A stretch of 64,000 bases of DNA from Corynebacterium senegalense (GCF_900411315.1 NZ_LS990887.1:2054661-2118660), one strand, 5' to 3'; positions 25,918 to 35,135 are shown, counted from the first letter of the stretch. The notes: a model not told the origin generated them from the letters alone. Translations and numbers: made by a program.

Positions 25918-26397
25918 ATGGCGAGTAGTGAGCGTGACTGGCGCGGCGGCCCCGAGCTTCCCAACCAGTTCAGAGAAGGCGACGACCCCTACGGCGAGTA
26001 CCCGGGGCAGAACCTCGGCATGCCGAAGGAGGGGCCGGGGGCGCAGGCGTCGGTGGCGCGGCGCATGGGCGCGGTCCTCATCGACTGGATCATCTGCCAG
26101 ATCGCGGCGTCCCTCATCACGATGAACACGCACGCGCTCGGCGACACTCCAACGCTCGCCCTGCTGCTCTGGCTTGTCATGGGCATCCTCTGCGGCTGGC
26201 TCTTCGCCCGCACCCCGGGCATGGCCGTGCTGGGGATGGGGGTGGCCCGGCTGGACAAGCCGGGGGAGCGCATCGGCTTCGTCCGCGCGGTGCTGCGCAC
26301 GGTGTTCACCATGTTCATCCTGCCGGCGGCGCTGGTGGACCCGAACGGCCGCGGCATGCACGACCGCGCCACCGGCACGACGGTCATCCGGACCTAG
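25918..26397 (+). CDS. RDD-family membrane protein
   Basis: A 159-residue membrane protein. A hydrophilic N-terminus of about 45 residues is followed by the RDD domain, starting ASVARRMGAVLIDWIICQIAA, with three hydrophobic segments and a final MHDRATGTTVI motif. The R-D-D residues occur here as R (RRMGA), D (LIDW) and D (MHDR). It lies between glnA and the DUF4191 gene as in Mycobacterium (Rv2219A). Function is unknown; small RDD proteins have been suggested as transporters. Confidence 0.9.
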   Translation: MASSERDWRGGPELPNQFREGDDPYGEYPGQNLGMPKEGPGAQASVARRMGAVLIDWIICQIAASLITMNTHALGDTPTLALLLWLVMGILCGWLFARTPGMAVLGMGVARLDKPGERIGFVRAVLRTVFTMFILPAALVDPNGRGMHDRATGTTVIRT

Positions 26398-26427
26398 CCG
26401 GCACCGGCCGGGCTGAGCCGGGCCGTT

Positions 26428-27198
26428 TTACTTGCCCTTGCGCTCCTGCATCCGGCGCATGCGGCGGTTCATGCCGGCCATGGACTGGGCCTGGCGCGGC
26501 ATGGGCCCGCCTGGCAGCCCGGCGGGGCGGTTGCCCTGCGAGCGGGCATCCATCGCGTCGAGCTTGGCGGACATGGAGTAGACCTCGTCCTTCTTGTAGT
26601 TCTTCGGCAGCTTGAGCAGCGTCTTCTGCAGGTCGCGGACCTGGGTTTCGCCCTCGCCGTCGCCGACGTAGACCTCGTGCACCGGCACGCCCGCGAGCAG
26701 GCGGTCGACCCGCTTGGCCTCGCGGTCCATGAGCTTCTTCACCCGGCCGTGGTTGCCCTCGCCGACGAGCACGACGCCGGGGTTGCCCACCACGCGGTGC
26801 ACCACATCCATCTGCGGGGAGGCCGCGACGGAGACCTTGGTGATCCACGCGATGCCCATCGTGCTGCGCATGTTCTCGAGCGTCCACGCGGCGGCGCCCG
26901 GCTGGTTGCCCACCTCCTCGTACATCGAGTTCTCCAGGCGGCGGCTGAACAGCCACATCGCCAGGACGAACCCGACGAGCATGCCGAGGACCAGCATGAA
27001 CCACTCGCCGCCCCAGAGCATGCCGATGAGGAAGAACACGGCGGCCATGCCCAGGATGCTCAGCAGCATGAGCGGAATCAGCTTCGGGTCCCGCTTGCGC
27101 TGGAGGTTGAATGCCTGCCACACCTGCTTGCGGGTGTTGCTGCGCTGGGCGCGCTTCGCCTCGCGCTGTTCCTTCTTCACGGACTTCGCATCTGCCAT
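26428..27198 (-). CDS. DUF4191 membrane protein
   Basis: A 256-residue protein. The basic N-terminus (KSVKKEQREAKRAQRSNTRKQ) precedes two close hydrophobic segments (residues ~42-61 and ~66-84). A cytoplasmic domain follows with the repeated-looking phrase VVGNPGVVLVGEGNHGRVKKLM, and the tail is Met/Arg/Gln-rich. This is DUF4191, the counterpart of Mycobacterium Rv2219, next to glnA and lipA in both genera. The ATG at 27198 is preferred over the GTG at 27207 because the -10 box TAGAGT is exactly 7 bases before it. Function is unknown. Confidence 0.9.
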   Translation of the reverse strand: MADAKSVKKEQREAKRAQRSNTRKQVWQAFNLQRKRDPKLIPLMLLSILGMAAVFFLIGMLWGGEWFMLVLGMLVGFVLAMWLFSRRLENSMYEEVGNQPGAAAWTLENMRSTMGIAWITKVSVAASPQMDVVHRVVGNPGVVLVGEGNHGRVKKLMDREAKRVDRLLAGVPVHEVYVGDGEGETQVRDLQKTLLKLPKNYKKDEVYSMSAKLDAMDARSQGNRPAGLPGGPMPRQAQSMAGMNRRMRRMQERKGK

Positions 27199-27205
27199 GG
27201 TCACC

Positions 27206-27211
27206 ACTCTA
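27206..27211 (-). promoter_or_regulatory. -10 box, leaderless DUF4191 gene
   Basis: On the minus strand TAGAGT is followed by 7 bases (GGTGACC) and the ATG at 27198. Confidence 0.6.
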
Positions 27212-27231
27212 TTGCACCGGGTTGAAATGGG

Positions 27232-27266
27232 AAAAAGCGGCCGCGCTCCGAAAAGCGCTGCCGCTT
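27232..27266 (-). terminator. Rho-independent terminator after htdX
   Basis: On the minus strand AAGCGGCAGCGC pairs with GCGCGGCCGCTT (12 bp, one mismatch) around an 8-base loop and is followed by TTT. It ends the fabG4-htdX transcript. Confidence 0.65.
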
Positions 27267-27285
27267 CGCGACGCCCCGCGGGCGC

Positions 27286-28212
27286 CTACAGGTAATCCAC
27301 CTGCGCGTTCAGGTGCAGCTTCTCCGGCTTGGAGGCGCTGCGCAGCTGCAGGCCGGTCGAGGCCCCCTCGGCGGTGGCCCAGGCGGCGACCCGGGTGGGC
27401 ACGACGACGGGCTTGTGGAACTCCACCGAGTAGCGCAGCGCGCCGCCCAGCTTGCCCTCCAGGAGCTGGAGCACCGAGGCCGCGGAGAACATCCCGTGGG
27501 CGATGACGCCGGGGAAGCCGAAGGCCTTGGCGCCCAGGTTGGAGGTGTGGATCGGGTTGGCGTCGCCGGAGGCGGTGACGTAGGCGCGGACGTTGTCGCG
27601 GGTCCACGTCCACTGCGCGTTGGCGGCGTGGTCGGGGACCTCCGGCTTGGGCAGGAGTCGGGCGTCGTCAAGCCCGCGGGTCGTGATCGCGGTGGGCGCG
27701 CCCTTGGCAAAGGACGTGCCCTGCGAGAGCATGGTCGCCGTCTGCGTCCACACGGGCTCCGCGCCGTCGGTGAGGACCTCGGTGACGATGTCGATGAGCA
27801 GGCCCTTGCGGTGCGGGCGGAGGTCCTCCCCGCGCGTGCGCACGGTGAAGGTCTCGTCGATGCGCAGGGCGCGCTTCTGCTCGATGACATTGGCCACGTG
27901 GACTGCCCCAACGGGGGCGAAGGGGAAGTCCGGGCGGCTCATCAGCTCCATGGTCAGCGGGAACCCGACGACGAAGAAGTAGGTCGGGGGCAGCTCGTTG
28001 CCGAGGCGCAGGCCGGTGGCGCTGGTGTAGGCGGCGAGGTCTGCCGGGTCGACGGTGACCCCGCGGACCTCGAGGCGCGAGGTCGGGTCGTTGTCGGCGA
28101 CGTGGGTGGTGCCCACGACGGGCGCCATGCCGGTGACGATTGTGCGCATCACCTTGCTCAGGTCGGGGACGGCGCCCAGGACCTCGTAGGACGGGGTGGT
28201 TGCTTCAGTCAT
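27286..28212 (-). CDS. htdX: MaoC-like (R)-3-hydroxyacyl thioester dehydratase
   Basis: A 308-residue double hot-dog protein. The hydratase-2 motif is complete in the C-terminal half: YVTASGDANPIHTSNLGAK, with catalytic Asp and His, followed by GFPGVIAHGMFS. The N-terminal half is a decayed hot dog. It matches mycobacterial HtdX (Rv0241c) in length and in position beside fabG4. It should hydrate or dehydrate 2-enoyl / 3-hydroxyacyl-CoA or -ACP. It starts 6 bases after the fabG4 stop, so the two form one operon ended by the terminator at 27232. Confidence 0.9.
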   Translation of the reverse strand: MTEATTPSYEVLGAVPDLSKVMRTIVTGMAPVVGTTHVADNDPTSRLEVRGVTVDPADLAAYTSATGLRLGNELPPTYFFVVGFPLTMELMSRPDFPFAPVGAVHVANVIEQKRALRIDETFTVRTRGEDLRPHRKGLLIDIVTEVLTDGAEPVWTQTATMLSQGTSFAKGAPTAITTRGLDDARLLPKPEVPDHAANAQWTWTRDNVRAYVTASGDANPIHTSNLGAKAFGFPGVIAHGMFSAASVLQLLEGKLGGALRYSVEFHKPVVVPTRVAAWATAEGASTGLQLRSASKPEKLHLNAQVDYL

Positions 28213-28218
28213 GTGGAT

Positions 28219-29553
28219 TTACGCTCCGAGGATGCTCTGGCCGCAGACGCGGACGGTGTTGCCGTTGACGGCGGTCGAGGAGGTGGCGGCGAAGTAGGCG
28301 ACGGTCTCGGCGACGTCGACGGGCTTGCCGCCCTGCTGCAGGGAGTTGGCGCGGCGGCCGATCTCGCGCGGGCCGGTCGGCATGGCGGCGGTCATGTCGG
28401 TCTCGATGAAGCCGGGGGCGACGGCGTTGATGTTGCCGCCGACGGCCGCGAGGCTGTCCTTCAGCGAGTCGACCAGGCCGATCACGCCGGCCTTCGTGGT
28501 GCCGTAGTTGGTCTGGCCGCGGTTGCCCGCGATGCCGGAGGTGGAGGACACACCGATCACCGCGGGCTTGTCGCCGAGGGCGCCCAGCTCGATGAGCTTC
28601 TCGGTGATGCGCACCGGGGCGACCAGGTTGATGTTCTGGACCATCTTCCAGCGGGACTCGTCCATGTTGGCGAGCAGCTTGTCGCGGGTCACGCCGGCGT
28701 TGTGGACGACGATGTCCACCTTCTGCTTGTAGCGCTCCTCGGCGTGCTTGGCGATCTCCTCGGCCGCGTTCGGGTTGGTCACGTCCAGTGGCAGGGCGGT
28801 GCCCTTGACGCGGTTGGCGGTGGCGGTCAGGCCCTCGCCGGCCTGCGGGATGTCGATGCAGATGACCTTGGCGCCGTCGCGGGCCAGGGTCTCCGCGATG
28901 ACCGCGCCGATGCCGCGGGCGGCGCCGGTGACCACCGCGAGGCGGCCGGCCAGCGGCTGCTCCCAGTCAGCCGGGGCGGTGGAGGCGGCGTTGGTGACGC
29001 GGATGACCTGGGCGTCGACGTAGGCGGACTTGCCGGAGAGCAGGAAGCGCAGGGTGGACTCGACGCCGGAGAAGTTCGCGGAGTCAATCGCCGGGTCCAC
29101 GTACACCAGCTGCACGGTGGCGGCCTTGCGCATCTCCTTGGCCAGGGAGCGGGTGAAGCCCTCGAGCGCCCGGGCCGCGATGCGCGCGTCGGTGTCGTCG
29201 AGAAGCTCGGGCGTCGTGCCGATGACGACGACGCGGGCGTTGTCGGTGACCTTGCGCATCTGCGGCTGGAAGAAGTCGAAGAGTTGCTGGAGCTGCTCGG
29301 GGGCGGTGATGCCGGTGGCGTCGAAGACGATGCCGGCGCGGGGGGTGTCGGCCTCGGGCTTGAGCAGCTTGTACGGGCCCTCGAGGGTGGAGGTCAGCGC
29401 CTCGACGAGGCGACCCTGGCCGCCGACGACGACGGGGCCGTGGAGCAGGGGCTCACCCTGCTTGTAGCGGCGCAGGGGGTAGCCCTGGGGCACGCCGGCC
29501 TTCGCGGCGAGCGGGGAGTTGATCAGCTGTTCCATGAAGCTCTTCTTTGCCAC
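28219..29553 (-). CDS. fabG4: 3-oxoacyl-CoA/ACP reductase FabG4
   Basis: A 444-residue high-molecular-weight FabG. The N-terminal ~195 residues form a flavodoxin-like domain; the C-terminal short-chain dehydrogenase domain has TGAARGIG (209-216), NAG (285-287), Ser336/337 and the Tyr350-x3-Lys354 catalytic pair. It should reduce 3-oxoacyl thioesters with NADH, as the mycobacterial homolog does (Rv0242c). The GTG at 29553 is chosen because GGAGAAAGAC precedes it and the homolog starts there. It is divergent from fadA2 across a 214-base region with palindromes. Confidence 0.92.
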   Translation of the reverse strand: MAKKSFMEQLINSPLAAKAGVPQGYPLRRYKQGEPLLHGPVVVGGQGRLVEALTSTLEGPYKLLKPEADTPRAGIVFDATGITAPEQLQQLFDFFQPQMRKVTDNARVVVIGTTPELLDDTDARIAARALEGFTRSLAKEMRKAATVQLVYVDPAIDSANFSGVESTLRFLLSGKSAYVDAQVIRVTNAASTAPADWEQPLAGRLAVVTGAARGIGAVIAETLARDGAKVICIDIPQAGEGLTATANRVKGTALPLDVTNPNAAEEIAKHAEERYKQKVDIVVHNAGVTRDKLLANMDESRWKMVQNINLVAPVRITEKLIELGALGDKPAVIGVSSTSGIAGNRGQTNYGTTKAGVIGLVDSLKDSLAAVGGNINAVAPGFIETDMTAAMPTGPREIGRRANSLQQGGKPVDVAETVAYFAATSSTAVNGNTVRVCGQSILGA

Positions 29554-29611
29554 GTCTTTCTCCTTTTCCGTTCCCCTTTTTGCGGTGTGCTGCGGGGGTT
29601 CTGGTTGTAAA

Positions 29612-29622
29612 TTAGTAACTAA
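29612..29622. promoter_or_regulatory. Palindrome in the fabG4-fadA2 intergenic region
   Basis: TTAGTAACTAA is a perfect odd palindrome (TTAGT / ACTAA) about 60 bases upstream of fabG4. Size and form suit a TetR-type operator; the regulator is not encoded nearby. Confidence 0.4.
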
Positions 29623-29659
29623 GGCTACCAATTTGTTTCGTTCGTGATGTAGCTTACAA

Positions 29660-29675
29660 TACACCGATAAGTGTA
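29660..29675. promoter_or_regulatory. Inverted repeat in the fabG4-fadA2 intergenic region
   Basis: TACAC-CGATAA-GTGTA has perfect 5-bp arms. The inner CCGATAA recurs as TCGATAA at 29688-29694, followed by a weak -10-like GATAAT. The 214-base gap 29554-29767 holds no gene. Confidence 0.4.
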
Positions 29676-29767
29676 ATGTGCGGTACATCGATAATCCATC
29701 GAATTCGGTTATCCGCGTACCCGCGCAACCCCCACACTTCACCCCGAACAAGTAAGGACTACAGACC

Positions 29768-31063
29768 GTGAATCAGCCCCGCAAGGTCGCCATTCTCGGC
29801 GGCAACCGCATCCCCTTCGCCCGCTCCAACAAGGAGTACGCGAACGCATCCAACCAGGACATGCTCACCGCGGCCATCGACGGACTCGTCGCGCGTTACG
29901 GCCTGCAGGACGAGGAACTCGGGCAGGTAGTCGGCGGCGCCGTGCTCAAGCACGCCCGCGACTTCAACCTCGTGCGCGAGTCCGTGCTCGGCTCCGCCCT
30001 TGCTCCCACCACCCCCGCCTTCGACCTGCAGCACGCCTGCGGCACCAGCCTGACCTCCGCCGTCCAGGTCGCCGACGCCATCGCCCTCGGCCGCATCGAG
30101 TCCGGCATCGGCTGCGGCACCGACACCACCTCGGACGCCCCACTGGCCGTCAACGACGAGCTGCGCAAGACCCTCATCAAGGCGTCCAACGCCAAGAAGC
30201 CGCTCGACCAGGTCAAGCTCCTCGGCTCCGTGCGCCCCGGCCAGCTCGCCCCCGAGCAGCCGCAGAACGGCGAGCCGCGCACCGGCCTGTCCATGGGTGA
30301 GCACGCCGCCATCACGGCCCGCGAGTTCGGCATCACCCGCGAGGCGCAGGACGAGCTCGCCGCCGCCTCCCACCAGAACCTGGCCAGGGCCTACGACGCC
30401 GGCTTCTTCAACGACCTCGTCACCCCGTTCCTGGGCGTGCAGCGCGACACGAACCTGCGCCCGGACTCCACCGCGGAAAAGCTCTCCACGCTCAAGCCGG
30501 TCTTCGGTAAGAAGGACGCCATCCAGCACGGCGCGACCGCCACCATGACAGCGGGCAACTCCACGCCGCTCACCGACGGCGCCGCAGCCGTCCTCCTCGG
30601 CTCCGAGGACTGGGCCCGCGAGCACGGCCTGGAGGCCCAGGCGTGGATCGTGGACTCCGAGATCGCCGCCGTCGACTTCGTCAACGGGCGCGACGGCCTG
30701 CTCATGGCGCCGACCTACGCCGTGCCGCGCCTGCTCGAGCGCAACGGCCTGAGCCTGCAGGACTTCGACTTCTACGAGATCCACGAGGCCTTCGCATCCC
30801 AGGTCCTGGCCACCCTCAAGGCGTGGGAGGACGAGACCTACTGCCGCGAGCGCCTCGGCCTCGACGCCCCGCTCGGCTCCATCGACCGCGCCAAGCTCAA
30901 CGTCAAGGGCTCCTCGCTGGCGGCCGGCCACCCCTTCGCCGCCACCGGTGCCCGCATCCTCGCCACCGCCGCCAAGACCCTCGTTGAAAACGGTGGCGGC
31001 CGCACCCTCATCTCGGTCTGCGCCGCCGGCGGCCAGGGTGTCGTCGCGATCATCGAGCGTTAA
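29768..31063 (+). CDS. fadA2: Acetyl-CoA acyltransferase (thiolase) FadA2
   Basis: A 431-residue thiolase that cleaves 3-oxoacyl-CoA with CoA (or condenses acetyl-CoA). The nucleophile is Cys91 in QHACGTSL. The remaining active-site blocks are EIHEAFASQ, GSSLAAGHPFAATGAR with the catalytic His, and SVCAAGGQG with the second Cys. Its closest recognisable type is mycobacterial FadA2 (Rv0243). The GTG start has AAGGA 9 bases upstream. The fadE5 gene follows 19 bases downstream on the same strand. Confidence 0.93.
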   Translation: MNQPRKVAILGGNRIPFARSNKEYANASNQDMLTAAIDGLVARYGLQDEELGQVVGGAVLKHARDFNLVRESVLGSALAPTTPAFDLQHACGTSLTSAVQVADAIALGRIESGIGCGTDTTSDAPLAVNDELRKTLIKASNAKKPLDQVKLLGSVRPGQLAPEQPQNGEPRTGLSMGEHAAITAREFGITREAQDELAAASHQNLARAYDAGFFNDLVTPFLGVQRDTNLRPDSTAEKLSTLKPVFGKKDAIQHGATATMTAGNSTPLTDGAAAVLLGSEDWAREHGLEAQAWIVDSEIAAVDFVNGRDGLLMAPTYAVPRLLERNGLSLQDFDFYEIHEAFASQVLATLKAWEDETYCRERLGLDAPLGSIDRAKLNVKGSSLAAGHPFAATGARILATAAKTLVENGGGRTLISVCAAGGQGVVAIIER

Positions 31064-31082
31064 ACCCGAAAGGAACCCCACC

Positions 31083-33182
31083 ATGTCTACCCCCACCAAG
31101 GACAACATCCCCTCCACGCCGGTGACCGGCGAGGTCACCGACCGCGTCGACGGCGGCAGCGTGGACCAGAAGAAGGTCGACGCCAAGCCGGAGAAGAACC
31201 AGCCGGCCACGCTGCCGTCCACCCCCGACGAGGCTGCGATCGAGGGCCTGGCGGACCTCCTCGACGGCAACTACCGCGCCCGCAAGGACGCGATCCGCCC
31301 GCTGCTCAACAACGCGGACTTCCTGCCGAAGATCGACGGCACCCTCGACGAGATCCGCGCCGACAACCTGGAGAACGTCCAGGCCATCGCCGACTCGGGC
31401 AACATCCAGGGCTCCTTCTCGCCGCTCAACGGCGGCGACGGCGAGGTCGCCGCGGGCGTGTCCTCCCTCGAGCTGATCGCCCAGATCAACAACTCCGCCT
31501 GCATCAAGTCGGGCGTGCAGTTCGGCCTGTGGGGCGGCGCCGTGGACGCTCTCGGCACCGAGCGCCACATCGAGTTCGCTCAGGGCGCGATGAACCTGTC
31601 CAAGCTCGGCTGCTTCGCCATGACCGAGATCGGCCACGGCTCCAACGTCCAGCAGATCGAGACCACCGCGACCTACGACCCGGAGACCAAGGAGTTCATC
31701 GTGAACTCCCCGACGCCGGGCTCGAAGAAGGCCTACATCGGCAACGCCGCCCGCGACGGGCGCTGGGCCGCCGTCTTCGCGCAGCTCTACACCCCGGACT
31801 CCGAGGAGTCCAAGGGCGTGCACTGCATCATCGTCCGCATCCGCGAGAACGACGGGTCCGCGGTTGAAGGCGTGACCTGCTCCGATCACGGCCACAAGGG
31901 CGGCCTGCTCGGCGTGGACAACGGCATGATCATGTTCGACAACGTCCGCGTCCCGCGCGAGAACCTGCTCAACCGCTTCGCCGACGTCTCCGAGGACGGC
32001 ACCTACATTTCCTCGATCGAGTCGAAGAACCGCCGCTTCTTCACCATGCTGGCCACCCTCGTGCGCGGCCGCCTCGGCGTCGGCGCCTCCGCGGCCGGCG
32101 CCGCCCGCGCCGGCCTCGCCATCGCGGTGAAGTACGCCAACATCCGCCGCCAGTTCGAGGCCGGCGAGGCGGGCCAGGAGTCCCGCCTGATCGACTACCG
32201 CGCCCACCGCCGCCGCCTGCTCATCCCGCTGGCCAAGTCCTACGCCCTGGCCGTGTTCCAGAACAAGCTCCTGGACCGCTTCCAGGAGCAGACCGACGCC
32301 ATCATCAGCGGCCAGTGGAACCCCGCCGACCCGACCGACGAGCAGGACCGCGCCGGCCGCGAGATGGAGACGCTCGCCGCCATCTTCAAGGCGACGGCCG
32401 CGACCCACGCCAACAAGACCCTCCAGGAGTGCCGCGAGGCCTGCGGCGGCGCCGGCTTCATGGCCGAGAACCTGCTCACCACCTTCCGCGCCGACGTGGA
32501 CGTCTTCACCACCTTCGAGGGTGACGACACCATCCTGCGCCAGCTGGTGGGCAAGAACCTGCTCACCGCCTACGGCAAGGAAGTCTCCGAGCTCTCGCCC
32601 TTCGGCATGGCCCGCTTCGTGGCCTCCAACGTCGGTGACATCCTCACCCGCCGCTCCGGCATCGCCGCCGGTGTGCAGACCATCCAGGACCGCGTCAGCG
32701 GCACCGGCTCGCTCTTCGACGCCGAGACCCAGCTGCGCGTGGTGCAGACCCGCGAGGAGCAGGTGCTCAACTCCCTGGTCCGCCGCGTCCAGGTCGCCCG
32801 CAAGATGGATCGCGACGAGGCAGCCAAGGTCATCGACCGCTCCCAGGACCACCTCCTCGCCGCCGCCGTGGCCTACGGCGACCGCATGATGGTCCAGGCC
32901 ATGATCGAGGCCGAGGAGAAGCTGCCCGCCGACTCCCCGGCGCGCCCGGTCTTCGAGCAGATCCGCCACCTCTTCGTGCTGGACACCATCACCACCTACG
33001 GCGACTGGTACCAGGAGCACAACGTGCTCACCTCCGGCCGCATCAAGGCGGCCAAGGCGGCGGTCAACGACCTCGTTGACTCGCTCGGCCCCTGGTCCGA
33101 GGTGCTTGTCGACGCCTTCAAGATCCCCCAGGTGGTGCTCGACCGCCCGATGATGACAAACGGCGGCACCGACCTGAGCTAA
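31083..33182 (+). CDS. fadE5: Acyl-CoA dehydrogenase FadE5
   Basis: A 699-residue flavoprotein that oxidises acyl-CoA to 2-enoyl-CoA, the first step of beta-oxidation. It is longer than classical dehydrogenases and resembles acyl-CoA oxidases in layout. Seen are a charged N-terminal extension, the FAD segment GCFAMTEIGHGSNVQQIETTA, FDNVRVPRENLL, the RRQFE segment, CREACGGAGFMAENLL, and FTTFEGDDTILRQL. A C-terminal oxidase-like domain follows. This fits mycobacterial FadE5 (Rv0244c). The ATG has GAAAGGA upstream; a strong terminator follows within 25 bases. Confidence 0.93.
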   Translation: MSTPTKDNIPSTPVTGEVTDRVDGGSVDQKKVDAKPEKNQPATLPSTPDEAAIEGLADLLDGNYRARKDAIRPLLNNADFLPKIDGTLDEIRADNLENVQAIADSGNIQGSFSPLNGGDGEVAAGVSSLELIAQINNSACIKSGVQFGLWGGAVDALGTERHIEFAQGAMNLSKLGCFAMTEIGHGSNVQQIETTATYDPETKEFIVNSPTPGSKKAYIGNAARDGRWAAVFAQLYTPDSEESKGVHCIIVRIRENDGSAVEGVTCSDHGHKGGLLGVDNGMIMFDNVRVPRENLLNRFADVSEDGTYISSIESKNRRFFTMLATLVRGRLGVGASAAGAARAGLAIAVKYANIRRQFEAGEAGQESRLIDYRAHRRRLLIPLAKSYALAVFQNKLLDRFQEQTDAIISGQWNPADPTDEQDRAGREMETLAAIFKATAATHANKTLQECREACGGAGFMAENLLTTFRADVDVFTTFEGDDTILRQLVGKNLLTAYGKEVSELSPFGMARFVASNVGDILTRRSGIAAGVQTIQDRVSGTGSLFDAETQLRVVQTREEQVLNSLVRRVQVARKMDRDEAAKVIDRSQDHLLAAAVAYGDRMMVQAMIEAEEKLPADSPARPVFEQIRHLFVLDTITTYGDWYQEHNVLTSGRIKAAKAAVNDLVDSLGPWSEVLVDAFKIPQVVLDRPMMTNGGTDLS

Positions 33183-33203
33183 CGGGTCTCCCCGCCGCAC
33201 AGG

Positions 33204-33238
33204 AAAGCCCTCGCCCGGACTACCGGGCGAGGGCTTTT
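33204..33238 (+). terminator. Rho-independent terminator after fadE5
   Basis: AAAGCCCTCGCCCGG (33204-33218) pairs perfectly with CCGGGCGAGGGCTTT (33223-33237) around an ACTA loop and runs into TTTT. Its symmetry lets it also serve the convergent lipA gene. Confidence 0.93.
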
Positions 33239-33256
33239 GTGGCGTCGAGAGGCGAG

Positions 33257-34300
33257 CTAGCGCGTCGTCACCGGCGTGTCCTGCGAGGGGCCGTACTTGC
33301 TCAGCAGGGTCGAGGCCTCCTGCGCGGTGTCGCCCTGGGAAGTCTCGGCGAGGTGAGCCAGGTTCTCCGGCAGCTCGCGGCCGCGGTGCTTCATCGCCTC
33401 CACGTAGAGCTTGCCCGCGCGGTAGGAGGAGCGCACCAGGGGACCGGACATGACGGCGCCGAAGCCCATCTCATAGGCCGCGTCGCGGTACTCGATGAAC
33501 TCCTCCGGCTTGACCCAGCGCTCGATGGGGTGGAACTGGGGGCCCGGGCGCAGGTACTGGGTGATCGTGATGATGTCCGTGCCCGCGTCGACGAGGTCCT
33601 GCAGAGAGGAGAGCACCTCCTCGCGCGTCTCGCCCATGCCCAGGATGAGGTTCGACTTGGTGATCAGCCCGAAGTCGCGCGCCTGGCGGATCACGTCGAG
33701 CGAGCGCTCGTAGCGGAACGCAGGGCGGATGCGGCGGAAGATGCGCGGCACCGTCTCCACGTTGTGGGCGAAGACCTCCGGGCGCGCCTCGAAGACCTCC
33801 TGCAGCAGGTCCGGCTTGCCGGAGAAGTCGGGGGTGAGGTTCTCCACGCCGGTGTTCGGGTTGAGCTCGTGGATCTTGCGCACGACCTCCGCGTAGAGCC
33901 AGGCGCCCTCGTCCTCGAGGTCGTCGCGGGTCACGCCCGTGATGGTGGAGTAGTTCAGGTTCATCTCCCGCACCGACTCCGCCACGCGCAACGGCTCGCC
34001 GCGGTCCAGCGGCTCCGGCTTCGCGGAGTTGATCTGGCAGAAGTCGCAGCGCCGCGAGCAGTTCGCGCCGCCGATGAGGAAGGTCGCCTCGCGGGACTCC
34101 CAGCACTCGTGGATGTTGGGGCACCCCGCTTCCTGGCACACCGTGTGAAGGGAGGCACCCTTCACCTTCTTTTTCATGTCCTCGTACTCGGGGCCCGTCT
34201 TCACCGCGTTGCGGATCCAGCGCGGCTTCTGCTCGATCGGGGTCTGGGCGTTGCGCATCTCCACACGCAGGAGCTTGCGGCCTTCAGGTGCAACAGTCAC
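33257..34300 (-). CDS. lipA: Lipoyl synthase
   Basis: A 347-residue radical-SAM enzyme that inserts two sulfurs into octanoyl groups on lipoyl domains. The radical-SAM cluster ligands are Cys81, Cys85 and Cys88 (CSRRCDFC); the auxiliary cluster uses Cys55, Cys60 and Cys66 ([12 protein letters not shown]). The conserved late Arg-Ser-Ser ligand (VRSSYRAG) is present. The GTG start is placed exactly 7 bases after a TACGGT -10 box, so lipA has its own leaderless transcript although it follows lipB by 42 bases. Its substrates GcvH and the E2 subunit are encoded just upstream in the same direction. Confidence 0.97.
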   Translation of the reverse strand: MTVAPEGRKLLRVEMRNAQTPIEQKPRWIRNAVKTGPEYEDMKKKVKGASLHTVCQEAGCPNIHECWESREATFLIGGANCSRRCDFCQINSAKPEPLDRGEPLRVAESVREMNLNYSTITGVTRDDLEDEGAWLYAEVVRKIHELNPNTGVENLTPDFSGKPDLLQEVFEARPEVFAHNVETVPRIFRRIRPAFRYERSLDVIRQARDFGLITKSNLILGMGETREEVLSSLQDLVDAGTDIITITQYLRPGPQFHPIERWVKPEEFIEYRDAAYEMGFGAVMSGPLVRSSYRAGKLYVEAMKHRGRELPENLAHLAETSQGDTAQEASTLLSKYGPSQDTPVTTR

Positions 34301-34307
34301 GCCCTCT

Positions 34308-34313
34308 ACCGTA
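34308..34313 (-). promoter_or_regulatory. -10 box, leaderless lipA
   Basis: On the minus strand TACGGT is followed by AGAGGGC (7 bases) and the GTG start of lipA. Confidence 0.55.
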
Positions 34314-34342
34314 ACGCTCTTGTCAAGCAGAGTCGAAAAGGC

Positions 34343-35122
34343 CTAGCGGGGGCTTCGGCGCAGCCCCTTGGAGGGGTCGGGGGCCGAGCCGAACGTGTGG
34401 TCTGCCACGGCGAGCTCGCCGGCGAGGGCGCGGTCGAGGGCGCCGATGAGCGGGGCCTTCAGCTCCGAGGTGGGGACCTGGCGGCCGAGCTCGAGGCTCA
34501 TGGTGGTCACGTCGGCGTCGTCGATGCCGCAGGCGATGATGTGGCCGTAGGCGTCCAGCGAGTTGGAGCAGTTCAGCGACAGACCGTGCATGGTCACGCC
34601 GCGGGTGATGCGGATGCCCAGGGCGGCGATCTTGCGGTCGCGCGTCGGGGCCGCCGGGTCCTTCGCGGGCGTCGCGGCGGGCACCCACACTCCGGAGCGG
34701 CCGTCGATGCGCCCGGCGGAGGCCACGCCCGCGGTGCGCACCGCCGCGATGATGGCCTCTTCGAGGCGGCGGACGTAGTCCACCACGTCGACGGGTTCGG
34801 CCAGCTTCACAATGGGGTAGACGACCAGCTGGCCCTCGCCGTGCCAGGTGATGCGTCCGCCACGGTCGACCTGGACGACGGGGGAGCCGTCGTTGGGCAG
34901 GTCGGAGGGCTGGGTGCGCTTGCCCGCCGTGTAGGTGAAGGGGTGCTCGAGGACCAGGACGGTGTCGCCCACCTCGTCGCGGCCGCGCTTGTCCGCCAGC
35001 TCCGCCTGCATCGCCCAGGCCTCCTGATAGTCCACGAGCCCCACATCGCGCACGTCGAGAGGCGCCTGTGAGGCTCGGATGGACTTGTCGGCGGGGAAGA
35101 AGGGTTCGCGCGGGGTTGTCAT
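34343..35122 (-). CDS. lipB: Octanoyl-[ACP]:protein N-octanoyltransferase
   Basis: A 259-residue enzyme that moves octanoate from ACP to lipoyl domains, the step before LipA. The thioester-forming Cys185 lies in [11 protein letters not shown] and the activating Lys164 in [12 protein letters not shown]. The [18 protein letters not shown] block is also typical. The ATG at 35122 is chosen over the one at 35131 because it lies exactly 7 bases after the -10 box TAAGGT. That box sits in the last bases of gcvH, so lipB can be expressed without the gcv operon. A Pro/Ala insert ([15 protein letters not shown]) before Lys164 is slightly longer than usual. Confidence 0.95.
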   Translation of the reverse strand: MTTPREPFFPADKSIRASQAPLDVRDVGLVDYQEAWAMQAELADKRGRDEVGDTVLVLEHPFTYTAGKRTQPSDLPNDGSPVVQVDRGGRITWHGEGQLVVYPIVKLAEPVDVVDYVRRLEEAIIAAVRTAGVASAGRIDGRSGVWVPAATPAKDPAAPTRDRKIAALGIRITRGVTMHGLSLNCSNSLDAYGHIIACGIDDADVTTMSLELGRQVPTSELKAPLIGALDRALAGELAVADHTFGSAPDPSKGLRRSPR

Positions 35123-35129
35123 GCCCCAC

Positions 35130-35135
35130 ACCTTA
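35130..35135 (-). promoter_or_regulatory. -10 box, leaderless lipB, inside gcvH end
   Basis: On the minus strand TAAGGT overlaps the gcvH stop region and is followed by 7 bases and the lipB ATG at 35122. Confidence 0.6.
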
